Source: Paenibacillus baekrokdamisoli
GTDB taxonomy: Bacteria; Bacillota; Bacilli; Paenibacillales; Paenibacillaceae
Direction: 5' to 3'
Assembly: GCF_003945345.1 (NCBI RefSeq)
Contig: NZ_AP019308.1
Location: 3,286,001-3,350,000 of the forward strand
Length of the DNA stretch: 64,000 bases
Positions 8,165 to 17,632 of the stretch are shown piece after piece; position 1 is the stretch's first letter, and each line of letters begins with the position of its first letter. The notes under the pieces are model-generated. The model was not told the DNA's origin. It saw only the letters and a program-made list of their open reading frames with translations, and made no database searches. Both the position numbers and the translations under genes were made by a program.

Positions 8165-8410
8165 ATGAGTGAACAAGTACAAAGCACGATGTATGATGAA
8201 GTGTTGGATGTTCTCGATAAACTGCGTCCCTTTCTACAACGCGATGGCGGCGACGTCGAGCTCGTAGATGTAGAGGATGGTATCGTGAAGCTTCGTTTAG
8301 TGGGCGCTTGCGGCAGCTGCCCAAGCTCGACAATTACACTTAAAGCAGGCATTGAACGCGCTCTGCTTGAAGAAGTCGAGGGCGTACAAGAAGTTATGCA
8401 AGTATTCTAA
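8165..8410 (+). CDS. yutI: NifU C-terminal-domain Fe-S scaffold protein (YutI)
   Basis: Single-domain NifU/Nfu-type scaffold of 81 residues that can assemble and transfer an Fe-S cluster. The conserved CGSC motif (C49, C52) is intact and the fold segments [19 protein letters not shown] and [12 protein letters not shown] match the family. An AAGGAG site precedes the ATG. Together with the A-type carrier at 3994 it gives this region two Fe-S maturation genes. It is followed by a strong terminator. Confidence 0.92.
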   Translation: MSEQVQSTMYDEVLDVLDKLRPFLQRDGGDVELVDVEDGIVKLRLVGACGSCPSSTITLKAGIERALLEEVEGVQEVMQVF

Positions 8411-8439
8411 ACAAAGCCGTTCAAGAATGGTTTTACAAT

Positions 8440-8499
8440 AAAGAGTCTTACTGGAGTTCCGATGCCTCGAGGCAAGGAATCACCAGTAAGACTCTTTTT
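8440..8499. terminator. Bidirectional rho-independent terminator
   Basis: A 15-bp outer stem (8440-8454 with 8483-8497) carries a second inner hairpin around GCCTCGAGGC and ends in a T-run. It separates yutI from the convergent SDR gene. Confidence 0.85.
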
Positions 8500-8517
8500 C
8501 TGTCCCCATGTACATGA

Positions 8518-9306
8518 CTATGTAGGCATAATGCTTGTTTTAATGGGATCAAAGCCACCCGTCACATCAACGATATTGCCAGTTAAATAATCGGATTGCG
8601 GTAAACAAAGAAAAGTAATTACGCGTGCGATATCTTCGCCACTCCCAGGCCTGCTGCGCGGTGACTCATCGTCCCGCTCATCTTTCACCTCTGCAATGGA
8701 GCGTTCTTTATTATCGCCCCTTATATCACCAGGACAGACCATATGAACGGTAATGCCATTCCCCGCTTCCTCAACCGCTAATGTCTTCGTAAAGGAAACA
8801 AGACCGGTCTTAGCTGATGCATATACTGCTCTTTGCGGCCATGCTCTTCCTTCTCCGGCGTGTCCAAAGCCAAAATGTATAATCCGTCCCCATTGATGCT
8901 CACGCATCTGAGGGAGCAGCTTATGATCGAGCAGCATGACGCCAAGGAGGTTGCCATGTAAAAGGGTAATAATGTCCTCTACGTCGTAATCAGTAAATAA
9001 TCTACGTTCTCTTATGAAAGGACCTGCATTATTGATGAGAATGTCTATTGTGCCGTTATGCGACCAAGCCTGTGCTTCAGCAGCAAGCCTGTCAACATGA
9101 TCCCGTTTTGCGATGTCTGCACAGATGGCGGTTGCCCTTACACCGCTCTGCTGCTGAATCTCTTCCACAAGCTTGTTTGCTGCCTGCTCGCTAGTCACAT
9201 AATTAATCACGATATCGCAGCCCATTCGTGCAAGCGCAAGTGCCGACATTTTCCCTAAACCTTTGGCACTGCCAGTAATTAAAGCCGTTTTCCCCTGTAG
9301 CTCCAT
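8518..9306 (-). CDS. Short-chain dehydrogenase/reductase (SDR)
   Basis: 262-residue cytosolic NAD(P)-dependent oxidoreductase. The cofactor motif TGSAKGLG, the NNAG motif and the catalytic YASAK (Tyr and Lys) are present, and the C-terminus has VTGGF. The residue 13 before the catalytic Tyr, normally the catalytic Ser, reads His within HFGFGHAG. This departs from the classical Ser-Tyr-Lys triad and is a feature of some divergent SDRs, so activity may differ. A GGGAGGG site precedes the ATG at 9306. Substrate unknown; it follows the 9328 gene by 21 bases and is probably cotranscribed. Confidence 0.85.
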   Translation of the reverse strand: MELQGKTALITGSAKGLGKMSALALARMGCDIVINYVTSEQAANKLVEEIQQQSGVRATAICADIAKRDHVDRLAAEAQAWSHNGTIDILINNAGPFIRERRLFTDYDVEDIITLLHGNLLGVMLLDHKLLPQMREHQWGRIIHFGFGHAGEGRAWPQRAVYASAKTGLVSFTKTLAVEEAGNGITVHMVCPGDIRGDNKERSIAEVKDERDDESPRSRPGSGEDIARVITFLCLPQSDYLTGNIVDVTGGFDPIKTSIMPT

Positions 9307-9327
9307 TCGACCCTCCCAAAAGTTTTG

Positions 9328-10032
9328 CTATTTCCTTATCTGTCTAATCGCATGTTCAAAGGTGTGCAGCAGGATCTCCATCACCATCTGAATCCCCTGT
9401 GCCAAGTCATCGGTTTGTTGCGCTAAATTTTCTAATTTATGAAGCTCACCGTAAGCATCATGGTTCTGCTTCAGATCATCCTGCAATTCCGCATTCATAT
9501 AATGAATCTCTGCATTCCGGCGTTTGCGCAGCCGAGCCATAGGCTCCTTGTAATCGTCCTTAAGCTTCGTTAACGCTCTCGTTAGCTCAGGATAAGCATT
9601 GCGTTGATACATGCTGCGCAGCACCGTAAAGTAAGAAAAATGTGCTTTTAACCGTTCCGTCTGCAAATGAAGTAAATCGTTCATCAAGGTTCCCAGCTTA
9701 TCAAGGATAGAGAATACACGGATAAATGCATTTTTGTCATAATAAACATGCCTATGATAATTAAGTAGCTCTTCCGGAGACATGGCACCAACGGAGGCCG
9801 AGGTAACCATTGCCCCAAACTTGCGAGCAGCGTATTGGCTCTGCTCTAACTCATCAAGAGAATAAAGCAAACCTTGTGTCCAAACTTCATATTTACGCAG
9901 CTTATGATCCAAATCATGATTCTCAGCAATTTGTTTATGAACAATAGCAATCAATCGTTCCATCGTTTGCATGGTTTCAAGCAGCTTACCCTCCGGCTTA
10001 CGCGGGGGTTCACCAAATAACATACGAAGCAT
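9328..10032 (-). CDS. Helical cytosolic protein of unknown function
   Basis: 234 residues, almost entirely predicted helix, rich in Leu, Glu, Lys, His and Arg, with no signal peptide or membrane segment. A central tract of basic residues (RLRKRRNAEIHYMNAE) has the RxxxxH-like spacing found in HEPN-type helical domains. That is a loose resemblance, not a call. GGGGAGGATGAGACG before the ATG at 10032 is a good ribosome site. It is probably cotranscribed with the SDR gene 21 bases downstream. Confidence 0.75.
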   Translation of the reverse strand: MLRMLFGEPPRKPEGKLLETMQTMERLIAIVHKQIAENHDLDHKLRKYEVWTQGLLYSLDELEQSQYAARKFGAMVTSASVGAMSPEELLNYHRHVYYDKNAFIRVFSILDKLGTLMNDLLHLQTERLKAHFSYFTVLRSMYQRNAYPELTRALTKLKDDYKEPMARLRKRRNAEIHYMNAELQDDLKQNHDAYGELHKLENLAQQTDDLAQGIQMVMEILLHTFEHAIRQIRK

Positions 10033-10195
10033 CGTCTCATCCTCCCCGAACCATTACCTTATCTTAACTTATCTCCCTTAGGCTCGGCTATAAACTTTAG
10101 GATTCCCCATTAATCACTGGCTCAAGCGTCAGGTATCGGGCGGTTAAAGTTAGTCGGGTGGTCTAAAGTCCCGAGCAATTACGACTTTTCCCAAA

Positions 10196-10233
10196 AAGAA
10201 GCCGCATACGCTGTATTTTTAGCGTCTACGGCT
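10196..10233 (-). terminator. Terminator of ctaA
   Basis: The inverted repeat AGCCGCATACGCT / AGCGTCTACGGCT (10200-10212 and 10221-10233) has two internal mismatches. On the minus strand it is followed by TTCTTTTT. It lies 57 bases after the ctaA stop. Confidence 0.75.
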
Positions 10234-10289
10234 ACCCTTTATTTTGAAACAATGAATGAAAAAACGCAATCGGTTTAACAATTACTTAC

Positions 10290-11222
10290 TTACGTTCGCC
10301 CTTCTCGCCTTTTCCAAGAACGAATCAACATATCCGCCAGCACCGCGAAGAAAGCAGAAACAATCATATTATGCAAAATGCTCGTAAATACGAGCCAATC
10401 TGAATTGTTCAATGTAGCCGTTAGAACCGCTCCGCTTAAAACTTGGCAGCAGATGAGGATAAAAGCCAAATTTGCCGATTTGCGAAGCTCAGGTACGTTC
10501 GAGCAATATCGTTTAATATGCAGCCAGATACCAGCTATAAAGAACAGAAGAACGGCTGCTGCTACTCGATGAATAAATACATAGAGCGTTGCCCCTTCCA
10601 AGCTCGGGACTAATTGTCCATTACACAGCGGCCATCCCATACATCCCCCGGATGAATGCGTATGACGGATAAACGCACCGATATAGATGACTATATACGT
10701 ATAAACAAGGGCAATTAGCAGCAGTACAACAACTGAGCGAGGTATAGGCCTAGAAAGCCTGTCCTCCTTGCCTCCGCTTCGCCTCATCCGATCAGCCCAA
10801 AGCAGCAGCAGCAGCGTACTTGTGAATGCCAAGATTGAGATACCAAAGTGTAAAGCCAAAACTGCTGATGATTGTGGCCAAACGACAGCAATTGCGCCCA
10901 GCACAGCTTGCAGCACAGTAAAGAATCCAGCGCTTGCAGCATAAATAATCGCTTCACGATAACGACGGTAAGACACAATGGTCATAATAAAGGTAGCTAG
11001 AACAAGTAATCCAACAAGACCACTTATCAGCCGATGTGAATATTCAATTAACGATTCAACTGTATAAGCGGGAATAAATTTGCCATTGCATAGCGGAAAG
11101 TCATCTCCACAACCACGACCAGAATTGGTGTTTGTCACGAGTGCGCCGGCCAGCAGCACGAGAAGCATTCCGATGCACGTCGCTAAAGCGAGCGTACGAT
11201 ACCGGCTAGTTATCAAAGTCAT
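10290..11222 (-). CDS. ctaA: Heme A synthase (CtaA)
   Basis: Polytopic membrane protein that oxidises heme O to heme A for aa3/caa3 oxidases. It has eight hydrophobic segments in two similar halves, each with a Cys-containing loop: GCGDDFPLCNG in the first and GGCMGWPLCNG in the second. Conserved heme-ligand histidines lie in EYSHRLISG, LHFGISI, FIHRVAAA and ILHNMIVS. The ATG at 11222 gives 310 residues, close to the family length; an upstream in-frame TTG at 11252 lacks a ribosome site. It works in the same pathway as ctaB and the SCO gene 16 kb away. Confidence 0.93.
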   Translation of the reverse strand: MTLITSRYRTLALATCIGMLLVLLAGALVTNTNSGRGCGDDFPLCNGKFIPAYTVESLIEYSHRLISGLVGLLVLATFIMTIVSYRRYREAIIYAASAGFFTVLQAVLGAIAVVWPQSSAVLALHFGISILAFTSTLLLLLWADRMRRSGGKEDRLSRPIPRSVVVLLLIALVYTYIVIYIGAFIRHTHSSGGCMGWPLCNGQLVPSLEGATLYVFIHRVAAAVLLFFIAGIWLHIKRYCSNVPELRKSANLAFILICCQVLSGAVLTATLNNSDWLVFTSILHNMIVSAFFAVLADMLIRSWKRREGRT

Positions 11223-11345
11223 CACCCTACTTCTTGGAATAATCAATCTCAATTATAACGAACAAGAACGACAAATACCATGTTGAAACTGTGAACACAA
11301 CATGGTGTCCATTTGCACTTATCGTTCCACCACCTCCATACAGCA

Positions 11346-11385
11346 AAACACCCGCAAGCTGCCTCAAGGCCGCATACGGGTGTTT
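11346..11385 (-). terminator. Terminator of the thioredoxin gene
   Basis: AAACACCCG (11346-11354) pairs with CGGGTGTTT (11377-11385) around an inner GC-rich stem. On the minus strand the right part ends in TTTT. It follows the thioredoxin-family gene by 20 bases. Confidence 0.75.
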
Positions 11386-11404
11386 ACATAGAATAAATTC
11401 AATC

Positions 11405-11743
11405 TTACAGCGCTTCTGATACTTCAAGAGCTCGATCTAGAAACTGCTCGATCTCCTCACGCGATTTGCGAAGCTTATTCACAAAACGTACAAGCTCACG
11501 TCCATCTCTAAAAGCAATGAAGCTTGGAATACCAAGAATATTCAGTTCACTACACAGGTCAGGAAGATCATCGCGATCCACCTGAATGAATTGAATTCGT
11601 CCCGAATAAGCCGCTTCTAGATCAGGCATAAAAGGCTCGATATAGTGACAATCTTTACACCAAGTTGTCTTAAAAACAGCGACTGTCATTTGATGAGAAG
11701 CAATTGTTTCGCGAAACGCCTCATCGGTTTGTATGATTCTCAA
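11405..11743 (-). CDS. Thioredoxin-family protein (YtpP-like)
   Basis: Cytosolic 112-residue thioredoxin fold. The redox motif is WCKDC (C29, C32) rather than the classical WCGPC, and the cis-Pro loop IPSF is present. It starts at a TTG (11743) with AAAGGAGTGG upstream. Bacillus YtpP has the same size and motif class. It lies 35 bases after the copper-amine-oxidase-domain lipoprotein gene and may be read with it. Its redox partner is unknown. Confidence 0.88.
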   Translation of the reverse strand: MRIIQTDEAFRETIASHQMTVAVFKTTWCKDCHYIEPFMPDLEAAYSGRIQFIQVDRDDLPDLCSELNILGIPSFIAFRDGRELVRFVNKLRKSREEIEQFLDRALEVSEAL

Positions 11744-11778
11744 GCTTCAGCCACTCCTTTAGTCATCTACACATCTTC

Positions 11779-13404
11779 TTATGGTTCGCGGGAGATGACA
11801 ATCCTATTAAAGTTCACGTCAAGATTCTCCCAAGCGACAGTGGCACCAAGCGCCTTGGCGAAATCACGAACAGGTACATAAGTCACTCCGCTGACTACTG
11901 TAGTCGGGAAAGACCAAGTTACTGTTTTGCCATTAATAACGGCTACCTTGCTGTTAACCTTCAAATTAACAGTCGTAGATGTAGCATCATCATACACGCT
12001 AATCGTACCCGATCCAGGCATTCTGGTCAAAGTAGCACCAAGTCTATCCGCTGCCTTGCGTAGAGGAATTAGCGTTACTCCTGCTGGTGTCAAGATCGGC
12101 TCGCTCTCTTCCTCATCCACATAAAAAGCTACAGATTGATGAGAGATGTGTGCTTGGTTACGAAGCAGGCCATACGCAACGGAATCGCTCTTGAATTGGC
12201 GAAGTATTTCGTACCCTTGCATATCCTGCAGTTTCTCTGTATCAACAGCCTGTTTAGGCTCAACCGCAGCTTCTGGTGTTATACTGCCATTCACGTTAGA
12301 CATCTCATTCGTTAACTTTAACCAAATGCCTTCGATTGGAGAATCTGCAAGCATCTCTTCGTAACCGTAGCCACTCTCGTCATTGGTACTTGAAGTGGCA
12401 GCAGGCGTAGTTGCAAATTTTGGTTTAATTGTCGCTTCAATCGTTGATTTGCGAATATCAAGCTTGCTATCGACGAACACATTCGCTTTGATCGAAGTCT
12501 GATCATTGAAGATTTGATCAATCGACGCCTGATCTTCTTTCTCCGCTTGTTTCATTTGATCCCTATAATCCGTAAGCATTTTGATAAGGCTGTTTGTCGC
12601 CTCATTCACGGAATCCGCCTTATCATCTTCCTCTGGGATGGAGCCAAATATACTTTCTCCACCAACAGATTGGGCTAGGCCAGACTGACTTTGCATAATA
12701 TCAAACAGTCCGGAAAGCATTGTTTTGAGTCCTGCTTTATCATTTATGAGTGCATCCAGATATGTTTTGATCCATGTCCATATTTCTTTACCGCTCAATT
12801 CAGCCTTAATATTCATACCCGTCACGGTTTCGCTGCCAACAGTTTCTTGACCTGCATCAACGGACAAGTGAGTCGGATTCGGCAAATTATTAATGGCAAA
12901 CCCGCCAAATGTTTCTACTATTTGTCTTCCTGAATCCACTAGATTCGCATCACTAGAAGCTGCTGAATCTACAGCTCCCGATGGATCAATGGCTTCTTTG
13001 AGATGCAGCACAAATGGACTTTTCGCCCCTTCAAGCTCAACAACCGCAAGATCCTCATTCATTTTTAGTGAGAATCCGATGCTCTTCGCGCCAAGCTCTA
13101 GCTTGCCATTCATGGACATTTGGCCAGCTTTGGCTACTTTCATACTGCTTAATTGCAATTTGATATGCGAGAATAGATCCATGATTTCCGCTTCTTCTGC
13201 AGGGATATCCTTAAGTGCATCCTCTTTGAGCAGAAGCTTGAATTCCATAGTTTCATTGCCTTCAAAAGACGTCACTTTAATAGCCTGCTTGAGCATTTGA
13301 TTGAAATCAACGCCCCCCATTGCTTGACAGCCCGCCATGATCACAAGCATCACCGCTAGCAGCAGCAAACCAGCTGTTCTCTTACTCCATCTCCATTGTT
13401 TCAA
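11779..13404 (-). CDS. Lipoprotein with C-terminal copper amine oxidase N-like domain
   Basis: 541-residue exported lipoprotein. The signal peptide ends in the lipobox VIMAGC. A large central region (about residues 30-400) has no recognised family and alternates beta-rich stretches with Ser/Asp linkers. The last 110 residues form a copper-amine-oxidase N1 (stalk) domain: the patterns LIPLRKAADRLGA and YVPVRDFAKALGATVAWE are diagnostic. This domain is very common in Paenibacillus surface proteins and does not imply oxidase activity. It starts at a TTG with a GGAGAGGGG site. A wall or membrane surface role is inferred. Confidence 0.82.
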   Translation of the reverse strand: MKQWRWSKRTAGLLLLAVMLVIMAGCQAMGGVDFNQMLKQAIKVTSFEGNETMEFKLLLKEDALKDIPAEEAEIMDLFSHIKLQLSSMKVAKAGQMSMNGKLELGAKSIGFSLKMNEDLAVVELEGAKSPFVLHLKEAIDPSGAVDSAASSDANLVDSGRQIVETFGGFAINNLPNPTHLSVDAGQETVGSETVTGMNIKAELSGKEIWTWIKTYLDALINDKAGLKTMLSGLFDIMQSQSGLAQSVGGESIFGSIPEEDDKADSVNEATNSLIKMLTDYRDQMKQAEKEDQASIDQIFNDQTSIKANVFVDSKLDIRKSTIEATIKPKFATTPAATSSTNDESGYGYEEMLADSPIEGIWLKLTNEMSNVNGSITPEAAVEPKQAVDTEKLQDMQGYEILRQFKSDSVAYGLLRNQAHISHQSVAFYVDEEESEPILTPAGVTLIPLRKAADRLGATLTRMPGSGTISVYDDATSTTVNLKVNSKVAVINGKTVTWSFPTTVVSGVTYVPVRDFAKALGATVAWENLDVNFNRIVISREP

Positions 13405-13482
13405 AACGAAAAAACCCCTCTCCTAGGCAAAAAGACTAGTGTCTATTCTACCATGAAGAGGGGAATTTTGGAAGATAAATGA

Positions 13483-15174
13483 TTATCTAGAATCGCTCTT
13501 AGAGCGCATTGTTAAACGTATTAATGGGCTCAACAGCTTACGCAGAGGTCCCGGGAATTGACGTACATCTTCAGCCGTTACCACCTTGAGCAGGATCAAT
13601 AGCGCCAAGTATAGCCCAAATGATACCATTCCTGCTGCTAAAGCGGAAATTAAAAAGCCAACTCTTGGTGTTAAGCCTTCCAGCCAGCCTCGGACTAGTA
13701 TGTCTGTCATCCAGCCAGCACCTGCTGAGATAACAATCGTTACACCGTAACCAAGCCAGCGAGCGCCTAGGACGCTCAGGTTAACTTCCTTCTTTATGAC
13801 TCGCAAATTTAACGAGGCAATGGTCACGAAGCACAGTGTCGAAGCTATAATCAGTCCATATACCCCAAGTAACGGAGCTAATGCTAAGCTCGCAATCACT
13901 TTTACAACTAAACCAATAAGGGTATGGCGCATGGGAACATTCGTCTGCCCAAGCCCGAACAGGATCGAGTTGCTTGTCATCATCGTAATTTGAAAAATTG
14001 TTCCTGCTGTAAGAGCTGCCACTATCCCGCTTCCGCCCGCATTAGCATCACCAAACAAAAATCCCGTAACCGATACTGCTGCGACCGTTAGCGTAAGTGC
14101 TGCTGGAACGCCTGTAAAGACGACAATACGCATGACAAGGGAGGTTTGTCTTTCTACTTCCTTCATGTTCCGAACCGAAAAGGCTGAGGATAGCACCGGT
14201 ATAATGGATGTGCTCAACGCAATAGCAAGAATCGGAGGTATGCCAGCGATACCTTGCGCTCGAAATGCAAGCCAGTTATGAAATTGTTTGGCTGCTTCTT
14301 TCGTTTCATAAAAGGAACCTGTCAGACGATTAAACAGCATCGTATCAAAATTGTATACGAACTGAACCGTCATCGCAGCAATAACGATAGGAATCGAGAT
14401 CGCAAACAATTCTTTGTAAATCGAACGATAGGATGATTTCACTTGTGAAGAAGCTTCCACTACAAGTTCACTTTCACCTGTCTGCATACTCGAAACTTGT
14501 CCAGACAGCGCAGCCTGCTCCTGCCGATCCTGCCTTTTGAGCTTCCTGGCATAGTAGAGCATGACGCCGAATGCGCCTATGCTGCCTAGGACACTGCCGA
14601 AGGTAGCAACTGCTGCCACTTTTCGATCTCCCATATCCCACGATACAACAAGCATGACTAACCCAACTGCTGTTATGACTCGTAATATTTGTTCAACAAT
14701 CTGGGACAATCCGCCAGCCATCATCATCTGACGGCCTTGGAAGTACCCCCTCATCATCGCAATAATCGGGAACAATAATAGCGCAGGAGCAATTGCTCTT
14801 ATCGAAGCATCTAATCCAGGTTCAATAGAAATATTCGTTGCGATAAAAGGAGCAAACACGAATAACAGAACCGATACAATAACACCGGTTACCGACCCAA
14901 ACCAAAGTGCGGCCCTGTAAATACGCTGAGCTTCCTCTGGACGACCAAGGGCATACCGCTGTGAGATCATTTTACTGATCGCACTTGGTATGCCTCCTGT
15001 AGCAATAATTAAGAGCATGAGATAAATATTATTCGCATCATTGAAGTAAACGCCGCTTTGCGTAGACATCAGGTTATCCAGCGGTATACGCTGGAAGATC
15101 CCGAGGAACCGGGCTACCAGCGCAGCTGCCGCTAGAATAATCGTGCCTTTTATTAAAGAATCCTTTTTAACCAT
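13483..15174 (-). CDS. murJ: MurJ-type lipid II flippase / polysaccharide exporter (YtgP-like)
   Basis: 563-residue MATE-like (MOP superfamily) membrane protein with about 14 helices. The N-terminus (ARFLGIFQRIPLDNLM, then FNDANNIY and GGIPSAISKMIS) matches the YtgP/SpoVB branch, and Bacillus YtgP is the MurJ-type flippase moving lipid II outward. A central hydrophilic loop (about residues 215-245) separates the two halves. The SpoVB sporulation paralogue is the main alternative, as both share this architecture. It lies 29 bases after thuA in a minus-strand run. Confidence 0.82.
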   Translation of the reverse strand: MVKKDSLIKGTIILAAAALVARFLGIFQRIPLDNLMSTQSGVYFNDANNIYLMLLIIATGGIPSAISKMISQRYALGRPEEAQRIYRAALWFGSVTGVIVSVLLFVFAPFIATNISIEPGLDASIRAIAPALLLFPIIAMMRGYFQGRQMMMAGGLSQIVEQILRVITAVGLVMLVVSWDMGDRKVAAVATFGSVLGSIGAFGVMLYYARKLKRQDRQEQAALSGQVSSMQTGESELVVEASSQVKSSYRSIYKELFAISIPIVIAAMTVQFVYNFDTMLFNRLTGSFYETKEAAKQFHNWLAFRAQGIAGIPPILAIALSTSIIPVLSSAFSVRNMKEVERQTSLVMRIVVFTGVPAALTLTVAAVSVTGFLFGDANAGGSGIVAALTAGTIFQITMMTSNSILFGLGQTNVPMRHTLIGLVVKVIASLALAPLLGVYGLIIASTLCFVTIASLNLRVIKKEVNLSVLGARWLGYGVTIVISAGAGWMTDILVRGWLEGLTPRVGFLISALAAGMVSFGLYLALLILLKVVTAEDVRQFPGPLRKLLSPLIRLTMRSKSDSR

Positions 15175-15203
15175 GAGCTAGCTTGATTCCCCTAGTCTGT
15201 CGC

Positions 15204-15926
15204 TTATTTCGCTTTGATTTCTTCCAGAGGCTGATGATTGCCGCGAACTGGCGCTGCGGCTCCCGATGGTGCTGCCCAGCGAATGCCGTTCTTAATAACT
15301 TGGAGCACATTCTCATTATAATAAGTTGGGTATGTTTCATGACCCGGACGGAAATAGAATACTTTACCTTGACCGCGGAAGAACGTACAACCGCTGCGGA
15401 ATACCTCGCCGCCTTCAAACCAGCTAACGAAGATAAGCTCGTCCGGTGCAGGAATGTCAAAGTGCTCGCCATACATTTCTTCCCGTTCCAGCTCGAAGTA
15501 CTCAGGGATACCCGCTGCGATTGGATGAGCAGGGTTAACCGTCCAAATCCGTTCCTTCTCGTCAGCTTCACGCCATTTGAGGTCGCAGCCTGTGCCCATC
15601 AGCTTCTTGAAGATCTTGGAGAAGTGAGCCGAGTGAAGCACAATCAGACCCATGCCATTCATGACTCGTGCATGCACACGTTCAACAATTGCTTCTTCTA
15701 CTTGATCATGTCCCATATGTCCCCACCAGATCAGAACATCCGTATTAGCGAGCACCTCTTCTGTTAGTCCATGCTCGGGCTGATCAAGTGTAGCTATACG
15801 AACCTCGAATCCATCCGTGCCAATCCCTTTTGCAAGCGCGTTATGTATACCATCTGGATATACGTTACGTACTTCATCATCTTGTTTCTCATGCAAAAAC
15901 TCATTCCATACCGTCACTTTAACCAT
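15204..15926 (-). CDS. ThuA-domain protein (trehalose-utilization family)
   Basis: 240-residue cytosolic protein of the ThuA family, a class I glutamine-amidotransferase-like fold. Family features seen are [36 protein letters not shown] and [17 protein letters not shown]. ThuA proteins occur in sugar-use clusters; the exact reaction is not established for most. AGGAGG lies just before the ATG at 15926. It lies between a DUF456 gene and the flippase gene, with short gaps, so one transcript is likely. Confidence 0.87.
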   Translation of the reverse strand: MVKVTVWNEFLHEKQDDEVRNVYPDGIHNALAKGIGTDGFEVRIATLDQPEHGLTEEVLANTDVLIWWGHMGHDQVEEAIVERVHARVMNGMGLIVLHSAHFSKIFKKLMGTGCDLKWREADEKERIWTVNPAHPIAAGIPEYFELEREEMYGEHFDIPAPDELIFVSWFEGGEVFRSGCTFFRGQGKVFYFRPGHETYPTYYNENVLQVIKNGIRWAAPSGAAAPVRGNHQPLEEIKAK

Positions 15927-15946
15927 TGTTTATCTGCCTCCTCAAA

Positions 15947-16423
15947 TTAGATCCATATAAAGAATAGAACAATCATTGCAACCTGCAGAATGACCTTAAC
16001 GACCATACTGGAGAATAGCCCAACTACGGAGCCTAATCCGACTTTCAGCGCCAGGTTCAAATTCGATCCGACCAACAATTCGCCGATAATCGCACCAAGC
16101 AGAGGGCCCAGAATGAGACCGAAAGCGGGAATCACAAATGGACCGATGATAATACCGATTGTGCTGCCTATGACAGATGCCCTGGATCCACCGTATTTCT
16201 TGACTCCCCAAGCACTTACGGCATAATCGGCTATGAATAACACGACTACAATAAGGGTCTGAATGGTCCAGAACCAGAATCCAAAGGGTTGGAAGGAAAT
16301 AAAAAATCCATAGGCGAAAAATGCAGCATAGATGGCAAGCGCGCCCGGCAATATGGGAAATATAGCACCAGCTAGTCCAACGGCGAATAATAGGATAACG
16401 ATAATCCAACCGGCTATCTCCAC
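15947..16423 (-). CDS. DUF456 membrane protein
   Basis: 158 residues with four to five hydrophobic segments, rich in Gly, Ile and Val. The repeated small-residue helices (GLAGAIFPILPGALAIYAAF and GLILGPLLGAIIGELLVG) match the DUF456 family. A GTG start (16423) with AAAGGGTG eight bases upstream is used. Eight bases separate it from the HAD gene before it, so they are cotranscribed. No function is established for the family. Confidence 0.85.
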   Translation of the reverse strand: MEIAGWIIVILLFAVGLAGAIFPILPGALAIYAAFFAYGFFISFQPFGFWFWTIQTLIVVVLFIADYAVSAWGVKKYGGSRASVIGSTIGIIIGPFVIPAFGLILGPLLGAIIGELLVGSNLNLALKVGLGSVVGLFSSMVVKVILQVAMIVLFFIWI

Positions 16424-16430
16424 CTTCTAC

Positions 16431-17189
16431 TCACCCTTTCAGAATATAATCCCGAATGAGATGAGCAACAGCATCCTCATTATTCGTGACTGTAACCGCA
16501 TCGGCAGCCGCTTTGACCGCATCCTGCGCATTCCCCATTGCAACACCAAGTCCAGCTTCGCGAATCATCGCAATATCATTCAAGCTATCCCCCATGGCCG
16601 CAACCTGAGACATGTCAATATGCAGCAATTCACAAAGCTCACGAATGGCACTTGCCTTCGTTACCCCTTGCGGGTTCATCTCTAGGTTCCAAGGTGATGA
16701 GTTTGTGATCTCCATCCCGCCCCAACTGGCCGTTTCTTCCAAAATAAGACCACGAGTAACTTCATCCTCGGTGTAATAACCGAATTTTAGCCAATGATGC
16801 GCTTCATAGTCATCAACAGGCTCCAACCATTTCTCTTTGTTGTAAATATCTTCTACCGTATAAGCCCAGAACCAGCATTCCTCATGTTGAAGCGCCAGTT
16901 CATGAAGTCGCTTAATCGTTGCTGCCGGCATGAGTGAGCGTCTATGCAGCACGCTAGGGCGTCTCCAAATTTCACCGCCATTAACCGTAATCATAGGGGT
17001 ATCTAGTTTCAGCTGCTCGGCATACGGCAATGCACTTTGATACCCTCTTCCGGTCGCAAAGCAAACGGTGATACCTGCATCCAAAGCTTTTTGAATCCAT
17101 TTGGCATTCTCACTGCTAATCTCTTGTACTTCATTCAGCAGCGTGCCATCCATATCTAGCGCAATTAACTTAATCGATCCCATATGCAA
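16431..17189 (-). CDS. Cof-type HAD-IIB family phosphatase
   Basis: 252-residue cytosolic HAD hydrolase. Motif I is LDMDGTLL (nucleophile Asp), motif II contains FATGRGYQS, and motifs III/IV give MGDSLNDIAMI. The C2 cap domain lies between about residues 85 and 185. The family dephosphorylates sugar phosphates, pyridoxal phosphate or FMN precursors; the substrate is not shown by sequence. A TTG at 17189 is six bases from a GGAGG site; the ATG two codons later is an alternative. It appears to be first in the run DUF456-thuA-murJ. Confidence 0.88.
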   Translation of the reverse strand: MHMGSIKLIALDMDGTLLNEVQEISSENAKWIQKALDAGITVCFATGRGYQSALPYAEQLKLDTPMITVNGGEIWRRPSVLHRRSLMPAATIKRLHELALQHEECWFWAYTVEDIYNKEKWLEPVDDYEAHHWLKFGYYTEDEVTRGLILEETASWGGMEITNSSPWNLEMNPQGVTKASAIRELCELLHIDMSQVAAMGDSLNDIAMIREAGLGVAMGNAQDAVKAAADAVTVTNNEDAVAHLIRDYILKG

Positions 17190-17580
17190 TTAGTGCCTCC
17201 TGCAAGCGTGGCTTTAACTCTGATAAAGCAATTTTAGCACATCTCAAGCTGAATCCAAACCCGCCGCAACTAGAAAGTAATTCATTGGGTACGATTCTCA
17301 TTATAAAGAATTTTTCCTGCGCGTGCGCTTCTCATTCTTGTTCACTTTGTGTTGCATCTTGCTATTAAAGCAGTAAGGAAGCTGTCAAAAAGAAAAGGGT
17401 CCAAAACCATCGGCGAATAGATGCGCTTGTTCGATGACGCATAGACAATTCCCCCTTCATCAAGATGATTGCATGCACTTTCTTTATCGTATGCAAATAT
17501 GTTTCCTTTGTGCAACTCAATCATTCTTGATTATTGCTTGATTAGTAGCGCATACTTCACCCTACACTCCTGTACAAATA
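17190..17580. other. Intergenic region without convincing genes
   Basis: About 390 bases between the PBP gene's terminator and the HAD gene. It should hold the promoter for the HAD-DUF456-thuA-murJ run, but no clear -35/-10 pair stands out. A 60-codon minus-strand frame (17342-17524) has no ribosome-binding site and is not called. Confidence 0.5.
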
Positions 17581-17602
17581 AAGCTCCCCGTTAGGGGAGC
17601 TT
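17581..17602 (-). terminator. Terminator of the PBP gene
   Basis: A perfect 9-bp stem, AAGCTCCCC / GGGGAGCTT, with loop GTTA, 31 bases after the PBP stop on the minus strand and followed there by a T-rich stretch. Confidence 0.85.
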
Positions 17603-17632
17603 CGCTTTATAAAAGAAAAATAATAACCGAGC

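Noticed and set aside
17342-17524. 60-codon minus-strand frame in an otherwise empty region
   Set aside because: No ribosome-binding site or recognisable features.
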